Assembly (NCBI RefSeq): GCF_000310205.1
Contig: NZ_AMXE01000027.1
Span: 1 to 45,729, forward strand
Source: Thauera linaloolentis 47Lol = DSM 12138
Lineage (GTDB): Bacteria > Pseudomonadota > Gammaproteobacteria > Burkholderiales > Rhodocyclaceae
Length of the DNA stretch: 45,729 bases
Direction of reading: 5' to 3'
Shown here: positions 8,681 through 18,500 of the stretch, one piece after another
How positions within the stretch are numbered: the first letter of the stretch is position 1
Layout of the letters: every line of letters begins with the position of its first letter
The notes under the pieces: generated by a model
What the model saw: only the letters and a program-made list of their open reading frames with translations
What the model was told of the DNA's origin: nothing
Database searches by the model: none
Position numbers and translations under genes: made by a program

Positions 8681-8800
8681 CGGCACGCCCTAGCAACAAA
8701 AGCCCAATACCTGATCACCGGCGATAAGGATTTTCTGGCGCTGGCCGACCGGTATCCCATCGTCACTCCCGCAGACTTCTGGACGCGACATGGGGCCTGA
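8681..8800 (+). pseudogene. C-terminal remnant of a PIN-domain toxin gene
   Basis: Immediately after the AraC stop, the same frame reads about 39 codons and ends at TGA 8798-8800. The segment AQYLITGDKDFLALADRY followed by PIVTPADFWTRHGA is what the C-terminus of PIN-family toxin proteins (putative VapC-like RNases) looks like, including the conserved TGDKD acidic motif. There is no start codon, no N-terminal catalytic aspartate and no antitoxin gene, so only a scar remains. It marks the left edge of the giant-gene island and suggests that a toxin-antitoxin locus was cut away when the island was inserted or when neighbouring DNA was deleted. Confidence 0.75.
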
Positions 8801-8835
8801 TACTACAGCGCACGGGTGCAATCGGAAACCAAGAC

Positions 8836-11800
8836 TCAAGCCTCGCTGAGAAATGCCGCCAGCCCTACTCCGGCAACGGCGCCGTTGCTGCCGTCGGGGT
8901 CGGCGACATCATTGCTCTGGAGAATCACGGTGGTGTCCTGCGGGCCATGCCATAGCGGCTGGATCAGCCCCGCGCCGCCCTGCGCCAGCAGGTCGCGGAT
9001 CAGCGCGAAAGCCGAGGCGGGGCGGGCCAGGCGCAGGAATTCCGGCGTTGGCGCGCCATCGGCATTCAACTGCTGCACGCCCAGGCGCGCCGCCATCAGC
9101 GCGATCCGCTGGGCCTGCACCTTGCGGCTGTAGCCCGCCGCGATGTCGCGGTCGAACGAGGCGATGGCGGCGCTGCCGTCAAAGGTCATGCCGCGTCGGC
9201 GGATATGGGTGGCGCCAGTCAGCGACCAGACGTCGTCGACGATGGCCGTGGCGCCGCGCAGCTGCGCGGCGCGTCCCGGGAAGCCTCTGGGATGAAACGC
9301 CACCACCCTGCCCGGCGCCGCGCCGGCCAGGAGGTCGTAGGCCTCTTTGCGCTGGGCGAAGGCGCGCCGGGCAAAGGGCGCGGGCGCAAAATCGCCTTCG
9401 CGCGGCATGGCGATGATGACTTTCAGGTTCGGCCGCACCGTCAGGCGCTGCGCCAGCAGGGAGATCAGGTCGATCTCGCCGGTCGCGGGCACGCCGTCCG
9501 GTCTTGCGGTTCTCGACAGGCCCGCGGTTTCAAGATAGACCAGTTCTTCCGCCTCGGCGATGGCGCGGACAAGCGACCATAAGGCATCGCGCGATCCGTC
9601 GCGCGACAGGAAGTATTCGCGCCGGATTTCGTTGATCAGCCGGTCCTGGTTGGCCACGTCGATGCTGCCCGAAACCGGCGGCAGGCCAAGCGCGGCGGCA
9701 ATGTCGTCGATCACCTGACCGAAGCTGATCGCCGTGCCGGTGTCGAGCGGATTGCCGGCCGGCAGCAAGGACAGCTCCGGCGTTTCGGCGATGGCCGCGA
9801 CGCTTTGCAGCAAAGCGCCCGCGGAACTGCCCGCCGCAGGCGGGTTGGCGCTGTTGGGAGCGGGCGGATTCATATTGTCGCCGCCCGACATGGCGACCCA
9901 GCCCAACGAGGTCGCGCCCGTGCCGCCCGGCAGCGGGAGCAGCGACTGCGCCCGGCGAATGGCGTGGCGAGCCAGGTCATAGCCCAGCGCGCCGGTTGCC
10001 CTGACCGCGCTGAGATGCGTATCGGGGCCGGCCGGGTTGCCTGGATTGCCGTCGCGCAAGAGCGCCGAGCGCGTTGCACGCGTCCAGTGCGCGCCGGAAA
10101 GAACGCCGTCCCAATCCAGCCCGGTGTCGAGCTGCGGACTGCCGACGCCGGAGACGACGATGCTTTCCAGCCTGCCCATGGTCGGATGGCGCGGGCCTTC
10201 GCGGGGTTCGCTTTCACTGCCCAGGGCGCGAACGATGTCGATAGGGTTGGACAGGCCCGTAGCGGGGCTGACCGTGCGGGTCATGCCGAAAAGCGGCGCG
10301 GGGCAGATCGATTGCATCGACGGAGGAACCATCGCCATCGGATCGGGCGTCGCGAAAGGATCGGCAGGCAATGCGGCAGGCCCGGCCGCGATGTCCAGCC
10401 GCCGGTTCGCGAACAGCCGCCGGGCGCCCCGGCGCGGCGTGACGGCCAGATCGAACACCAGCACGGCGGGGCTGGGCTTGGGGTCGGTGGCGGCGATGCC
10501 CAGAGGATTCGCCACCAGTATCTGCGTCGCCTGCCCCGCCGCGACGATGGCGCTGCCTCCGTCTCCGCGCAGGAAGGACGGGGCTTCGCCGATCGAATCG
10601 ATCAACTGGAACCGCTGGGCGTAGATCCGCACGGATGTGCCGTTCGGCAAGCTGTCGGCGGGCAGGGTCACGAGCACGTCGACGCCGCTGGTCCATGCCG
10701 CCGTCGCCCCCGTCAGCGGCGTGATGCTTCCCGCGGGTAGCCCTGTGGCGGTATCCAGCCCCGGAAAGGCAGGCCAATGGCCCGCCGCGCTGGTCGCGGG
10801 AGGAACGCCCACGCCGGCTGCGATCTGCGGCGCGACGGCGAAAACCAGCGGCGACCCATCGGCGCCCGCGAGCCGCCCGATGATCCGCCCGGACTCGGCC
10901 AGCAGGTCGGGGCCATCGGCAAGATAGTCGATCGTCACCCCGTCACGCACCTTGGGGCGCAGGTCGGCAGGCATTTTTCCGTCCTCGGCCGGAACGCCTC
11001 GCTGCACGCCGGTGCTGCGGTTGCCCAGGATATGCCAGTCCAGGTCGGTCGCGAAAGCACGCAGGAACTGGCGCGGCAAAGTAATCGCCGCTGGCAGCTG
11101 CGGCAGCGCCAGCGGCCCGGCCGCCATCGTCCCGCCCGTGTACCACCCCAGCCGCAGCCGCGCCGGCGCCGTCTCCCCGGCGCCCGCCAGGACCTCGCCG
11201 GCCGCGGGAACCATCAGCCCGTTCGCATCGGGCGAACCCGTCGCCGTGTCGCCGTTGCGTTTTTCCACCCCCGGCCCGCCCTCGACGGCCACGTAGGGCT
11301 TGCCATGCAGATCGGTGACCTGCACCTGGATGCCGCTGGCCAGACCGGCGATGGCGGCGACTCCGCCGCCGCCGCTTCGGTTCGCACCGCTGGCAGCGTC
11401 CAACGCCGGAAAGGCCGTCATCAAATCGTCGAACAGCGCCGCAACCGCAATGGGATCCACGATCAGGCCCCGATGATCGTGGAAGCTCATCGGTTCGGTA
11501 CGGCCCAGCGAATCGCCCGGATCGTAGGTCTGCGGCGATTGATCGGGCGCGGGGCCGGCAAGGGTAAAGACCAGCGCCTCGGGCAGGATACGATGATGCG
11601 GCTGGCCCGGCAGCGCATAGCGGCCCTGCGCCAGCGCGCCCAGGCGCTGCACCGCCTGCGGATGCAGACGGAAGACGCCGACCGGCCCGATGATGGGCGC
11701 GCCGGCGGCATCGCGAAAGGCCGCGCCGCTGTCGAGAAATTCCAGAATGCCGAAGAACGGCGCCTGCGCCGCCCCCGAAGGCGTCAGCCGCAGCGCCGCC

Positions 11801-11931
11801 GGGTCGAAGGCCGGATTGGCGCTTCCCCATGTGGCCGACAGAATGGGCGCGGTCAGCCCCATCGCGGACAAGCCGTTGTCCCGCAGGGACTGCGCCGCAG
11901 CCGCCGGGGTCAAGGTGAAGACACTTACCAT
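8836..11931 (-). CDS. Giant protein C of the three-gene island; C-terminal degenerate phospholipase-D-like domain
   Basis: 1031 codons from MVSVFTLTPAAAAQSL, preceded by a clear GGAG 7 bases upstream; the open frame continues 23 codons further without a better site. Residues 1 to about 780 match no family I know: Gly/Ala/Pro-rich, probably beta-rich, no signal peptide, no membrane helix. Residues about 780-935 resemble one phospholipase-D-like half: RAIAEAEELVYLET (strand and helix), NLKVIIAMP, then IVDDVWSLTGATHIRRRG (from 897). In true PLD enzymes the strand before the Asp reads HxK; here it reads LRGATAIVDD, so His and Lys look lost while the Asp stays. It is therefore probably a non-catalytic relative. 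It lies 34 bases after gene B and is the last gene of the presumed operon. Confidence 0.7.
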   Translation of the reverse strand: MVSVFTLTPAAAAQSLRDNGLSAMGLTAPILSATWGSANPAFDPAALRLTPSGAAQAPFFGILEFLDSGAAFRDAAGAPIIGPVGVFRLHPQAVQRLGALAQGRYALPGQPHHRILPEALVFTLAGPAPDQSPQTYDPGDSLGRTEPMSFHDHRGLIVDPIAVAALFDDLMTAFPALDAASGANRSGGGGVAAIAGLASGIQVQVTDLHGKPYVAVEGGPGVEKRNGDTATGSPDANGLMVPAAGEVLAGAGETAPARLRLGWYTGGTMAAGPLALPQLPAAITLPRQFLRAFATDLDWHILGNRSTGVQRGVPAEDGKMPADLRPKVRDGVTIDYLADGPDLLAESGRIIGRLAGADGSPLVFAVAPQIAAGVGVPPATSAAGHWPAFPGLDTATGLPAGSITPLTGATAAWTSGVDVLVTLPADSLPNGTSVRIYAQRFQLIDSIGEAPSFLRGDGGSAIVAAGQATQILVANPLGIAATDPKPSPAVLVFDLAVTPRRGARRLFANRRLDIAAGPAALPADPFATPDPMAMVPPSMQSICPAPLFGMTRTVSPATGLSNPIDIVRALGSESEPREGPRHPTMGRLESIVVSGVGSPQLDTGLDWDGVLSGAHWTRATRSALLRDGNPGNPAGPDTHLSAVRATGALGYDLARHAIRRAQSLLPLPGGTGATSLGWVAMSGGDNMNPPAPNSANPPAAGSSAGALLQSVAAIAETPELSLLPAGNPLDTGTAISFGQVIDDIAAALGLPPVSGSIDVANQDRLINEIRREYFLSRDGSRDALWSLVRAIAEAEELVYLETAGLSRTARPDGVPATGEIDLISLLAQRLTVRPNLKVIIAMPREGDFAPAPFARRAFAQRKEAYDLLAGAAPGRVVAFHPRGFPGRAAQLRGATAIVDDVWSLTGATHIRRRGMTFDGSAAIASFDRDIAAGYSRKVQAQRIALMAARLGVQQLNADGAPTPEFLRLARPASAFALIRDLLAQGGAGLIQPLWHGPQDTTVILQSNDVADPDGSNGAVAGVGLAAFLSEA

Positions 11932-11965
11932 CGCCGATCTCCTGCCGCATTGGACTGCATGGCAT

Positions 11966-14900
11966 CTACCCCTTTTTCCTGCGGGTGGCCGTCGCGCCAT
12001 CCGGCGCCGTCACCGTCGCTTCGACCTGGGCCAGCGTTTCCCGCGTGAAGATCGATATGCTCAGCCGTTCGCCGATCCGCTGGCGCTTGACCGTATGGGT
12101 GGCGGCGGGCGGATTGAGCGGAATATCGGCCACAGCCGCCTCAAAGACCCAGGCGCTGCTGGCACGCCTGGGGGGGCGGGCAGGCCTGGCGAGAGGCGGC
12201 GTCAGCACGATCCGCAGGCGCCAGGGCTGTCCGTCCACGCTATCGTCCCGGACGTTTTCCAGCGTGAAGGTATAAAAATGCCCGCGCCCGGTGATCGAGA
12301 ATTTTTCGATCGCCGACATGATGGGCGGCGCCAGCATCGCCCCCGCCTCGATCATGGCGATCTGCTCGGTCGCGCGGCCCAGGGGATCGATCAGCCGCAC
12401 GGTCAGGCTGGCCGAATGATTGACGTCGGCGCGCCGCAGCAGGAAGGCGTACTGCCCGTCTCCCGTGCGCCACACGCCCGAGTCGGGGGCGGCAGGCGCC
12501 ACGGTTTCCACCTGGTTCAGCGCCAGCCGCTTGCGATAGACCGGCTCGGCGCGATCCTGCTCCATTGCCTCGATCTCGAAGCTGTGCGGACCCAGGGGCG
12601 TCTCTCCGGTCGGCACGCTGCTGGAAAAGGCGGCAAGGACATCGCCCGGCCCGCCTCCCAGCCAGCTCAGGCTCAGGCTCGACAGCGGCGGCGGGCCGGC
12701 CGGGGGCACCAGCACCGGCACGGCGGGCGAAGCCTGCGAGCGTCCGCCCAGCACGCCGCGCTCCGGCAAGGAATCGGCCAGCGCGACTGCGCGATACCAG
12801 ACGTATTTCCACGACCCGGGGGGCGTATCCGTGCCCGTCACCACCTCGATCGAGCCATCGGCGGCCGGATCGGACGGCGTGGTGAGCCAAGGCCCCGAGG
12901 AAGCGGAAATCTCCGCCAACGGCGGGCCCATGCTGTCCAGCGTGCGCGCCGCATCGGCGACGCGGGTGCGGTACAGCCTGATCCTGCGCGGATGGGCGCC
13001 GGCATCCGGACGAGTCTCGACACGGATGCGCGCGGCGAAGCCGTCGCCCTGCCCGACACGCCGCGCTTCGATCCGGGGCGGCGCGGGTTCGGCGATCTTC
13101 GGGGCCGCGTAGACGATCAGCGCGTCCGATGGCCGGGCGCCCGAGGGCCATGGCCCCTCGATCCCGCCGTGACTGACCGGCAGGACGATCCATGCGTGAA
13201 TGGCCTGCGACCCGCGCGGGATGGTGGCATCCATGCTGGTCACTTCCAGAAGCGCGTCATTGACCCGCGTGAAGGCGTTGCGGTCGGGCACGGCGTCGAA
13301 GGCGGCCTTCATCGCCACCAGCCGCTCCGACAGCGTGGCCTGCGGCGCCGCGCGCGGTTGGCCGGTACGATCCAGGATGGTGAATTCGTTGGAGGTATAG
13401 AGTACATAGCCGGCGGCGGCCGGCTGGGCCGCCCATGACAGATGGGCATGGCCTTCGCCGGCGGCGTCGGGCAGGCTGGTCAGCGGCACGATGGGCACCA
13501 CCTGCGTCACCCGCGCGCGCGGATCCGAGCCGTAGGCGAGCTTCTCCCGCGACCACGCGCCGAGCCGCATTGGCGCAAGCCGCTCCTGCACCCTGCCCCA
13601 CAAGACCAGCCCGATATGCGGGGTCGCCGCGAAATCCAGCGCAAACCCCGGAACCGTCAGGCGGTAGCGGCGGCTGTCTCCCTGCGCCGGGCCGGGCGCG
13701 ACCTCGGCATTGCCTTGCTCGTTCAATGCAATGATGCTGCCCCCGGCCACCGAAGGCACGTCTCCCGCAAAGGTGACCTTCACCGCTTTGCTCGCCCCCG
13801 TCAGCGAGGTCTGCATGGCGACCGGCATCAGGCCCAGGCCCGATGACGGTTCATCATGCCGCGTGGCCGCCGCGAACAAACGCCCCCGGAACTCGGCGGA
13901 CGCCACGCGGCGCGCGCGCCAGTCCAGCACGAACTCGAGCCGCAACTCGGCGGGGCAAACGGTAGCGGGCGGCCCGGGGTCCGTTGGAACCAGCGTCGCA
14001 TCGACGAACTGCACGGTTTCGGGCGCCGGCTGATCCTTGGCGAAAGGCACCGTGATCCAGGGCGACCAGACACCGAAAATAGTCTGCGTGGCGACGCCAT
14101 AGCGGGCGTTGACGCTGCCCGGATCGTTGGGAATGGGGAAATAGCCGTCGCTGGCGCTTTGCCGCGTCCGTTCCAGGTCGTTGGGGTTCATGGCATCGGC
14201 GATCGGCAGAAAGCCGGGCGCCGAAATGCGCTTTTCCATCACGGCATCGGCATGTTGGCCAGGCTGGGCCAGATCGGCGCGGCCGACGGCAAAGCTGGCG
14301 GTGCGGGACAGGTTGTCCAGCGCCAGCCGCTCCCATGACAGCCGCACGGCGGCGCTCCAGGGCGCATCGGGCGCGACGGGCTGGTGATGGCCAAGAAAAT
14401 CCGCCGTCAGGTCGGCGGGCGGCGGCGGCGGCACGGCCAGCCGGGGGCGCGGAATCAGCGCGGCATACTCCACTTCGTCGCCATTGCCCGCGCCTTTGGG
14501 ACGCCACAGGCCCGTCACCATGTAATCCCAGTCGCTGACGCCCGGCTCGTTGAACAGTTCCATTTTGCCCAGCACGATGGGCGGCAGATCCTCATAAACG
14601 TAGCCCGTACCGAAGCCCAGCATCACCGCCTGCAGCGGATCGCTCGCCACCGCCATTTGCAGCAGCGTCAGCGGCGCGATCACCGCCTTGCCCGGCTCGC
14701 CGCTCATATGCTGGCCGCCGAGGTTTTCCGGCGGGTTGATCTGGACGTCCTGCGTATAGGCCGCCTGATCCATGGCCCGCAGATGCATCATCTTGTGCAG
14801 CATGGGCAGCAGCTGCATTTCGGCGTCGTGAATCAGCGCCGGCGCCGAAGGCGCGGACCAGGCCGGGGCCGGGTCGCCGGAAGAAAAGGCCTGATGCCAG

Positions 14901-15592
14901 CCGAAGGGATTGACGCCGCGCGACATCCGGTCGGCCGCGGCATCGACCGCGGGCATTTCTGCGCCGACCCGCCCCTGCTTGATGCCGTGGGATTGATGGG
15001 CGAGATCGGACCACTGCCCCTGGTCGACCGGCAGGCCGACCGTCTCGACCAGCTTCCAGTCGCCGATCTTGTCGGCCGAGCCCAGGGGCAGACCGAGGCA
15101 GGCAGTCACGTTCGCCCGGCCAAGAACGAGAAAGCCAGTGATGTAGGCCGCCTGAAAACGGATCGTATTGGAGCCTTGCGGCGCAAGCTGATAAGGCAGG
15201 ACCGCCAGCCAGTGGCTTGAGCCGATCCCGTTCGCCAGCGGAACGATATGGCCGGCCGCGCCCGACGAGTCCGCGCGGATTTCCAGCGTCAGGGACATGA
15301 CCGGCCTGGACAGCGTGACGGCGGTGCAGACGCTGCCGTCGGGAAGCGGAACCGAGTTCGTGTCGAATTCCAGCGCGCTTTCTTCCACCGGCATCGCGGG
15401 GCGGCGCCAGACCTTGAACGGCTCCACCGGCATGCCGATGCGGGGGCTCGACTGCCAGCGCAGAAATACCATGAGCGGCCTGTCGCTCAGGTCGGTCGGC
15501 GGCTTGCGCATCCCGTTGAACAGCGAGCGCGAGGTGATCAGGGCGCCTTGCCCCTTGAACGCCTGCGGATCGAAGATGCGTGGAGGTGCCAT
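11966..15592 (-). CDS. Giant protein B of the three-gene island; fibronectin-III-like repeats
   Basis: 1208 codons from MAPPRIFDPQAFKGQ. The ATG lies one base after gene A's TGA (TGACATG), and a GAGGA site sits inside the end of gene A, so translation is probably coupled. There is no signal peptide. The N-terminal 700 residues are unrecognised; one phrase, MVFLRWQSSPRIGMPVEPF, looks like a conserved family hallmark. From about residue 700 on, beta-sandwich-like units recur, beginning near 713 (HAHLSWAAQPAAAGYVLYTS), 839, 967 (SLSLSWLGGGPGDVLAAFSS) and 1085. They have the Trp/Tyr spacing and Pro-rich linkers of fibronectin type III domains. The C-terminus is short and basic (TRRKKG). A structural or binding role in complex with proteins A and C is inferred; the molecular function is unknown. 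Confidence 0.7.
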   Translation of the reverse strand: MAPPRIFDPQAFKGQGALITSRSLFNGMRKPPTDLSDRPLMVFLRWQSSPRIGMPVEPFKVWRRPAMPVEESALEFDTNSVPLPDGSVCTAVTLSRPVMSLTLEIRADSSGAAGHIVPLANGIGSSHWLAVLPYQLAPQGSNTIRFQAAYITGFLVLGRANVTACLGLPLGSADKIGDWKLVETVGLPVDQGQWSDLAHQSHGIKQGRVGAEMPAVDAAADRMSRGVNPFGWHQAFSSGDPAPAWSAPSAPALIHDAEMQLLPMLHKMMHLRAMDQAAYTQDVQINPPENLGGQHMSGEPGKAVIAPLTLLQMAVASDPLQAVMLGFGTGYVYEDLPPIVLGKMELFNEPGVSDWDYMVTGLWRPKGAGNGDEVEYAALIPRPRLAVPPPPPADLTADFLGHHQPVAPDAPWSAAVRLSWERLALDNLSRTASFAVGRADLAQPGQHADAVMEKRISAPGFLPIADAMNPNDLERTRQSASDGYFPIPNDPGSVNARYGVATQTIFGVWSPWITVPFAKDQPAPETVQFVDATLVPTDPGPPATVCPAELRLEFVLDWRARRVASAEFRGRLFAAATRHDEPSSGLGLMPVAMQTSLTGASKAVKVTFAGDVPSVAGGSIIALNEQGNAEVAPGPAQGDSRRYRLTVPGFALDFAATPHIGLVLWGRVQERLAPMRLGAWSREKLAYGSDPRARVTQVVPIVPLTSLPDAAGEGHAHLSWAAQPAAAGYVLYTSNEFTILDRTGQPRAAPQATLSERLVAMKAAFDAVPDRNAFTRVNDALLEVTSMDATIPRGSQAIHAWIVLPVSHGGIEGPWPSGARPSDALIVYAAPKIAEPAPPRIEARRVGQGDGFAARIRVETRPDAGAHPRRIRLYRTRVADAARTLDSMGPPLAEISASSGPWLTTPSDPAADGSIEVVTGTDTPPGSWKYVWYRAVALADSLPERGVLGGRSQASPAVPVLVPPAGPPPLSSLSLSWLGGGPGDVLAAFSSSVPTGETPLGPHSFEIEAMEQDRAEPVYRKRLALNQVETVAPAAPDSGVWRTGDGQYAFLLRRADVNHSASLTVRLIDPLGRATEQIAMIEAGAMLAPPIMSAIEKFSITGRGHFYTFTLENVRDDSVDGQPWRLRIVLTPPLARPARPPRRASSAWVFEAAVADIPLNPPAATHTVKRQRIGERLSISIFTRETLAQVEATVTAPDGATATRRKKG

Positions 15593-15593
15593 G

Positions 15594-18500
15594 TCAGTCC
15601 TCTTCTTCCCACGGCGCGCGCCGCAACGTTTCCGACAGGATGCGGAAGCTCGCGTCACTGGCGCCATTCCCGTCCAGATACTCCAGCGGGAATGCCTTGC
15701 GCACCAGATCGACATGCAGGATCTTGCCGCGCGCGCCCGGTTTCAGCGCAATGAGCAGGCGCTGTCCGCCGGGCGCCCAGACCAGCCTGTCGATGATCCC
15801 GTCTCCCGACTCCCCTTCCGCCACGCTCAGCCATTCCTGCGCCCGCATTTCGAGCCGCCTGACCGGCGTGGCATCGCTGGACCAGGTTTCGACCGGCAGC
15901 GACCGCAGGCGGCGCAGCGGCTCGGGCGCGTCGATCATGACCGCGACCGGCGCGGGCTGGGCCGCCGCATTCGCCTGCGCCCAGAAGATGACGATACGCG
16001 GCTGATCGGGCACCGGCATCGGTTCCAGGCCCGCCGCGATCAGCGCGCTATCGAGTTCGGGGCCCTGGGGCTCGCGGCCGGCGAATTGCGCGGCGACCGC
16101 CTGCAGCGCGCCGGCCGCGACGGCACGGTGCTCGGTACGGACCGCGGCGAACTCGGTCGCAAAGTTCTCGGTCGACGAGAAGCCGCCGGTCGAGAATGCC
16201 TTGCGCAGCACCAGCTCGCCCCTGGCGCTGGCGGGGGCGCCGATATCGACCGCCTCGATGTCCAGCAGATAATCGGTATAAGGATCCAGCGGAATCGGTA
16301 TTTCGACCATCGAATGGCGCGCGCGGTTTTCATCGACGGGAATGCAGGGGCCGGCCTGCGCCATCAGCTCGGTCAGCACGGCCTCGAACGGAGACAGGTG
16401 GATGGCGCCGAGCGTTTGCAAGGTCGCCGCGACGATCGGGAAGGGATGCTGGACTCCCGGCTGATTCACCTGACGGAACGAAGCGGCCTTCAAGCGCGCC
16501 CGCAGTTCCTTGCCATAGGCCGCATACAGCTTGTCCACATCGTTCGTGTTGAAGACCAGCTTGACGTTCTCGTGGCCGAAGACGTGCTGTTCCTTTTCTT
16601 CGGGCAGCGTGCACAGCATCCAGGGGTCGAGCCGCGCCGGCGCGTTGGCGTCGGTGCGGAACCAGAAGGTTTCGACCTGCTGCGGGGCGTTGGTGACCAC
16701 GTCTGTGTCGTCCTTGACCTTCACATCTGTGACCGTGGTGATCTTGTAGGTCTTGCCCGGCATCATCAGCGCCACATCGCCCGATTCGGGGCCGAGGAAG
16801 CTTTCGACCACGCTCCGGTTGCGGGTGATCTGCGTCTCGTCCCAATCGTGGCGGACCGCTTCGGAGCGCCGCGTCGCCTCGATCGCGGCAATGTAATAGC
16901 CGCGGCCCATCTGCTCCATCTTGGAATCGGCATGGGCCAGGCCGATCCGCACCGCCTGCGTACCCGCCGGCGGCTTCAGCGGCACGATCGCGGGGTGACG
17001 GTCGGAAAGCGTGTTGCCATACAGAACGGCATGATAGATGTCTTCCAGCCAGGGGCCGGAAGCGTCCAGCCAGCGCGCGGGCAGTGTCGCGTCCGGCAGC
17101 AAGTCCGATGCGTGAACCGGCTGTTCGGCCAGCAGATTGCCGCCGCCATCGACATAATGCAGCCGCAGGTAGCCGTCCGAGCGGCCATCGTAGGCGACCA
17201 GCGAGCGGTTCACGAACAGCAGGACGTGTCCTTCGAGTATGTCGCCGGTCTTCAGTTCGATCACGTCCGACAATGGGCCGTGCTTGTGGCCCAGGCGATC
17301 CAGCTCTTTGGCGATGCGATCGGACTGGCTGCGGTCACCGAAAGCCACAGGCTGGCCGATGTCCCAAAGCGGCGCGGCCAGCACGCGGCCATCGCACTCC
17401 CGGACACCGGGATTCCTGGACTCGACGGCGATCGCCTCGCTCGTCACCGAGGCCAGCGACGCCCGGTGTATCGCTTCGCCCCGGCTGAGGCGGGCAATGA
17501 TTTCCCCCGCCTCGATCGCCGCAACGTCCAGCCGCTCGACCCGGCGCAGCATGGTGCTGCCCGCGGTCGCTTCGGCAAGAAGGGCGGACTCCTCGGCCAG
17601 CCGCTGCCGGAAGCGGCGCGGCTCGACGCCGGTGCCCAGCGTAACGGCGCGATTGGCCTTGGGCTCCGCCACTACCGCCTTGGGCGCCGCCACCAGCAGC
17701 TTTTCCTGGGCAACCTTGATCAGATCGGCCAGCGGGCCGGCCGCGATCCGATTGTCGGGCAGGCGCCGTATGTCGAGATTGCGCAGCGGCTCCTTCTGCG
17801 GATTCTTCTGCGGGTCTTTCTGTGGATCCTGCCTGACCATGCAGCGCACTTTGCCGCCCTGCACGATGGCGGGGATGATGCCGCGCTGGCGATCCAGTTC
17901 GCGGTTGCCGGTGCGCCACGTCTCGCGCACGTCCAGGCGCGTATCGGGATCCTCGGAGCGTTCGGTATTGTCCGGATCGGGCCAGGGCGTGCCGTTCAGC
18001 CGCCAGCCGGTCTCGGACGGCCCCAGGGGTTCTTCCTTGAAAGTCCAGAGAACCGGAGCGGCGGGCGCCGAATCATTACAGATCGTGCCCCAGCGTTCCA
18101 GCACGTTCTGTTCCTGGAATTCGGTGCGCTCCAACGCCTTCGGCGTCGGGTTCGGCACCCAGTCCAGCAGGGCCAGATGCGCCGAGATATTGGTGTCGGC
18201 CGGCGCATTCGCCGTCCACCAGACCGCCGGGGCGCTGCCCTCGCCGATGGCCGGGCTGCCGTCGGCGGTTTCCAGGCGCACCTCTTTCAGGTCATAGCGA
18301 TACGAAAAATCGCCGCGCTTGATGAAGCCGTCGGCGGGCGCGCCGGACGACCCGTTCACGGCCTCGCCGAAGATGCTCAGCTCATCGTCGCGGGGCGTGG
18401 CCGACATGACGATGACGGGGATCGCATCGATCGGCACGACCGGCATCTGGCCGGCGCCGGGCTGGCCCGACTGCTGCACCGCGTCGCCGATCTTGGCATC

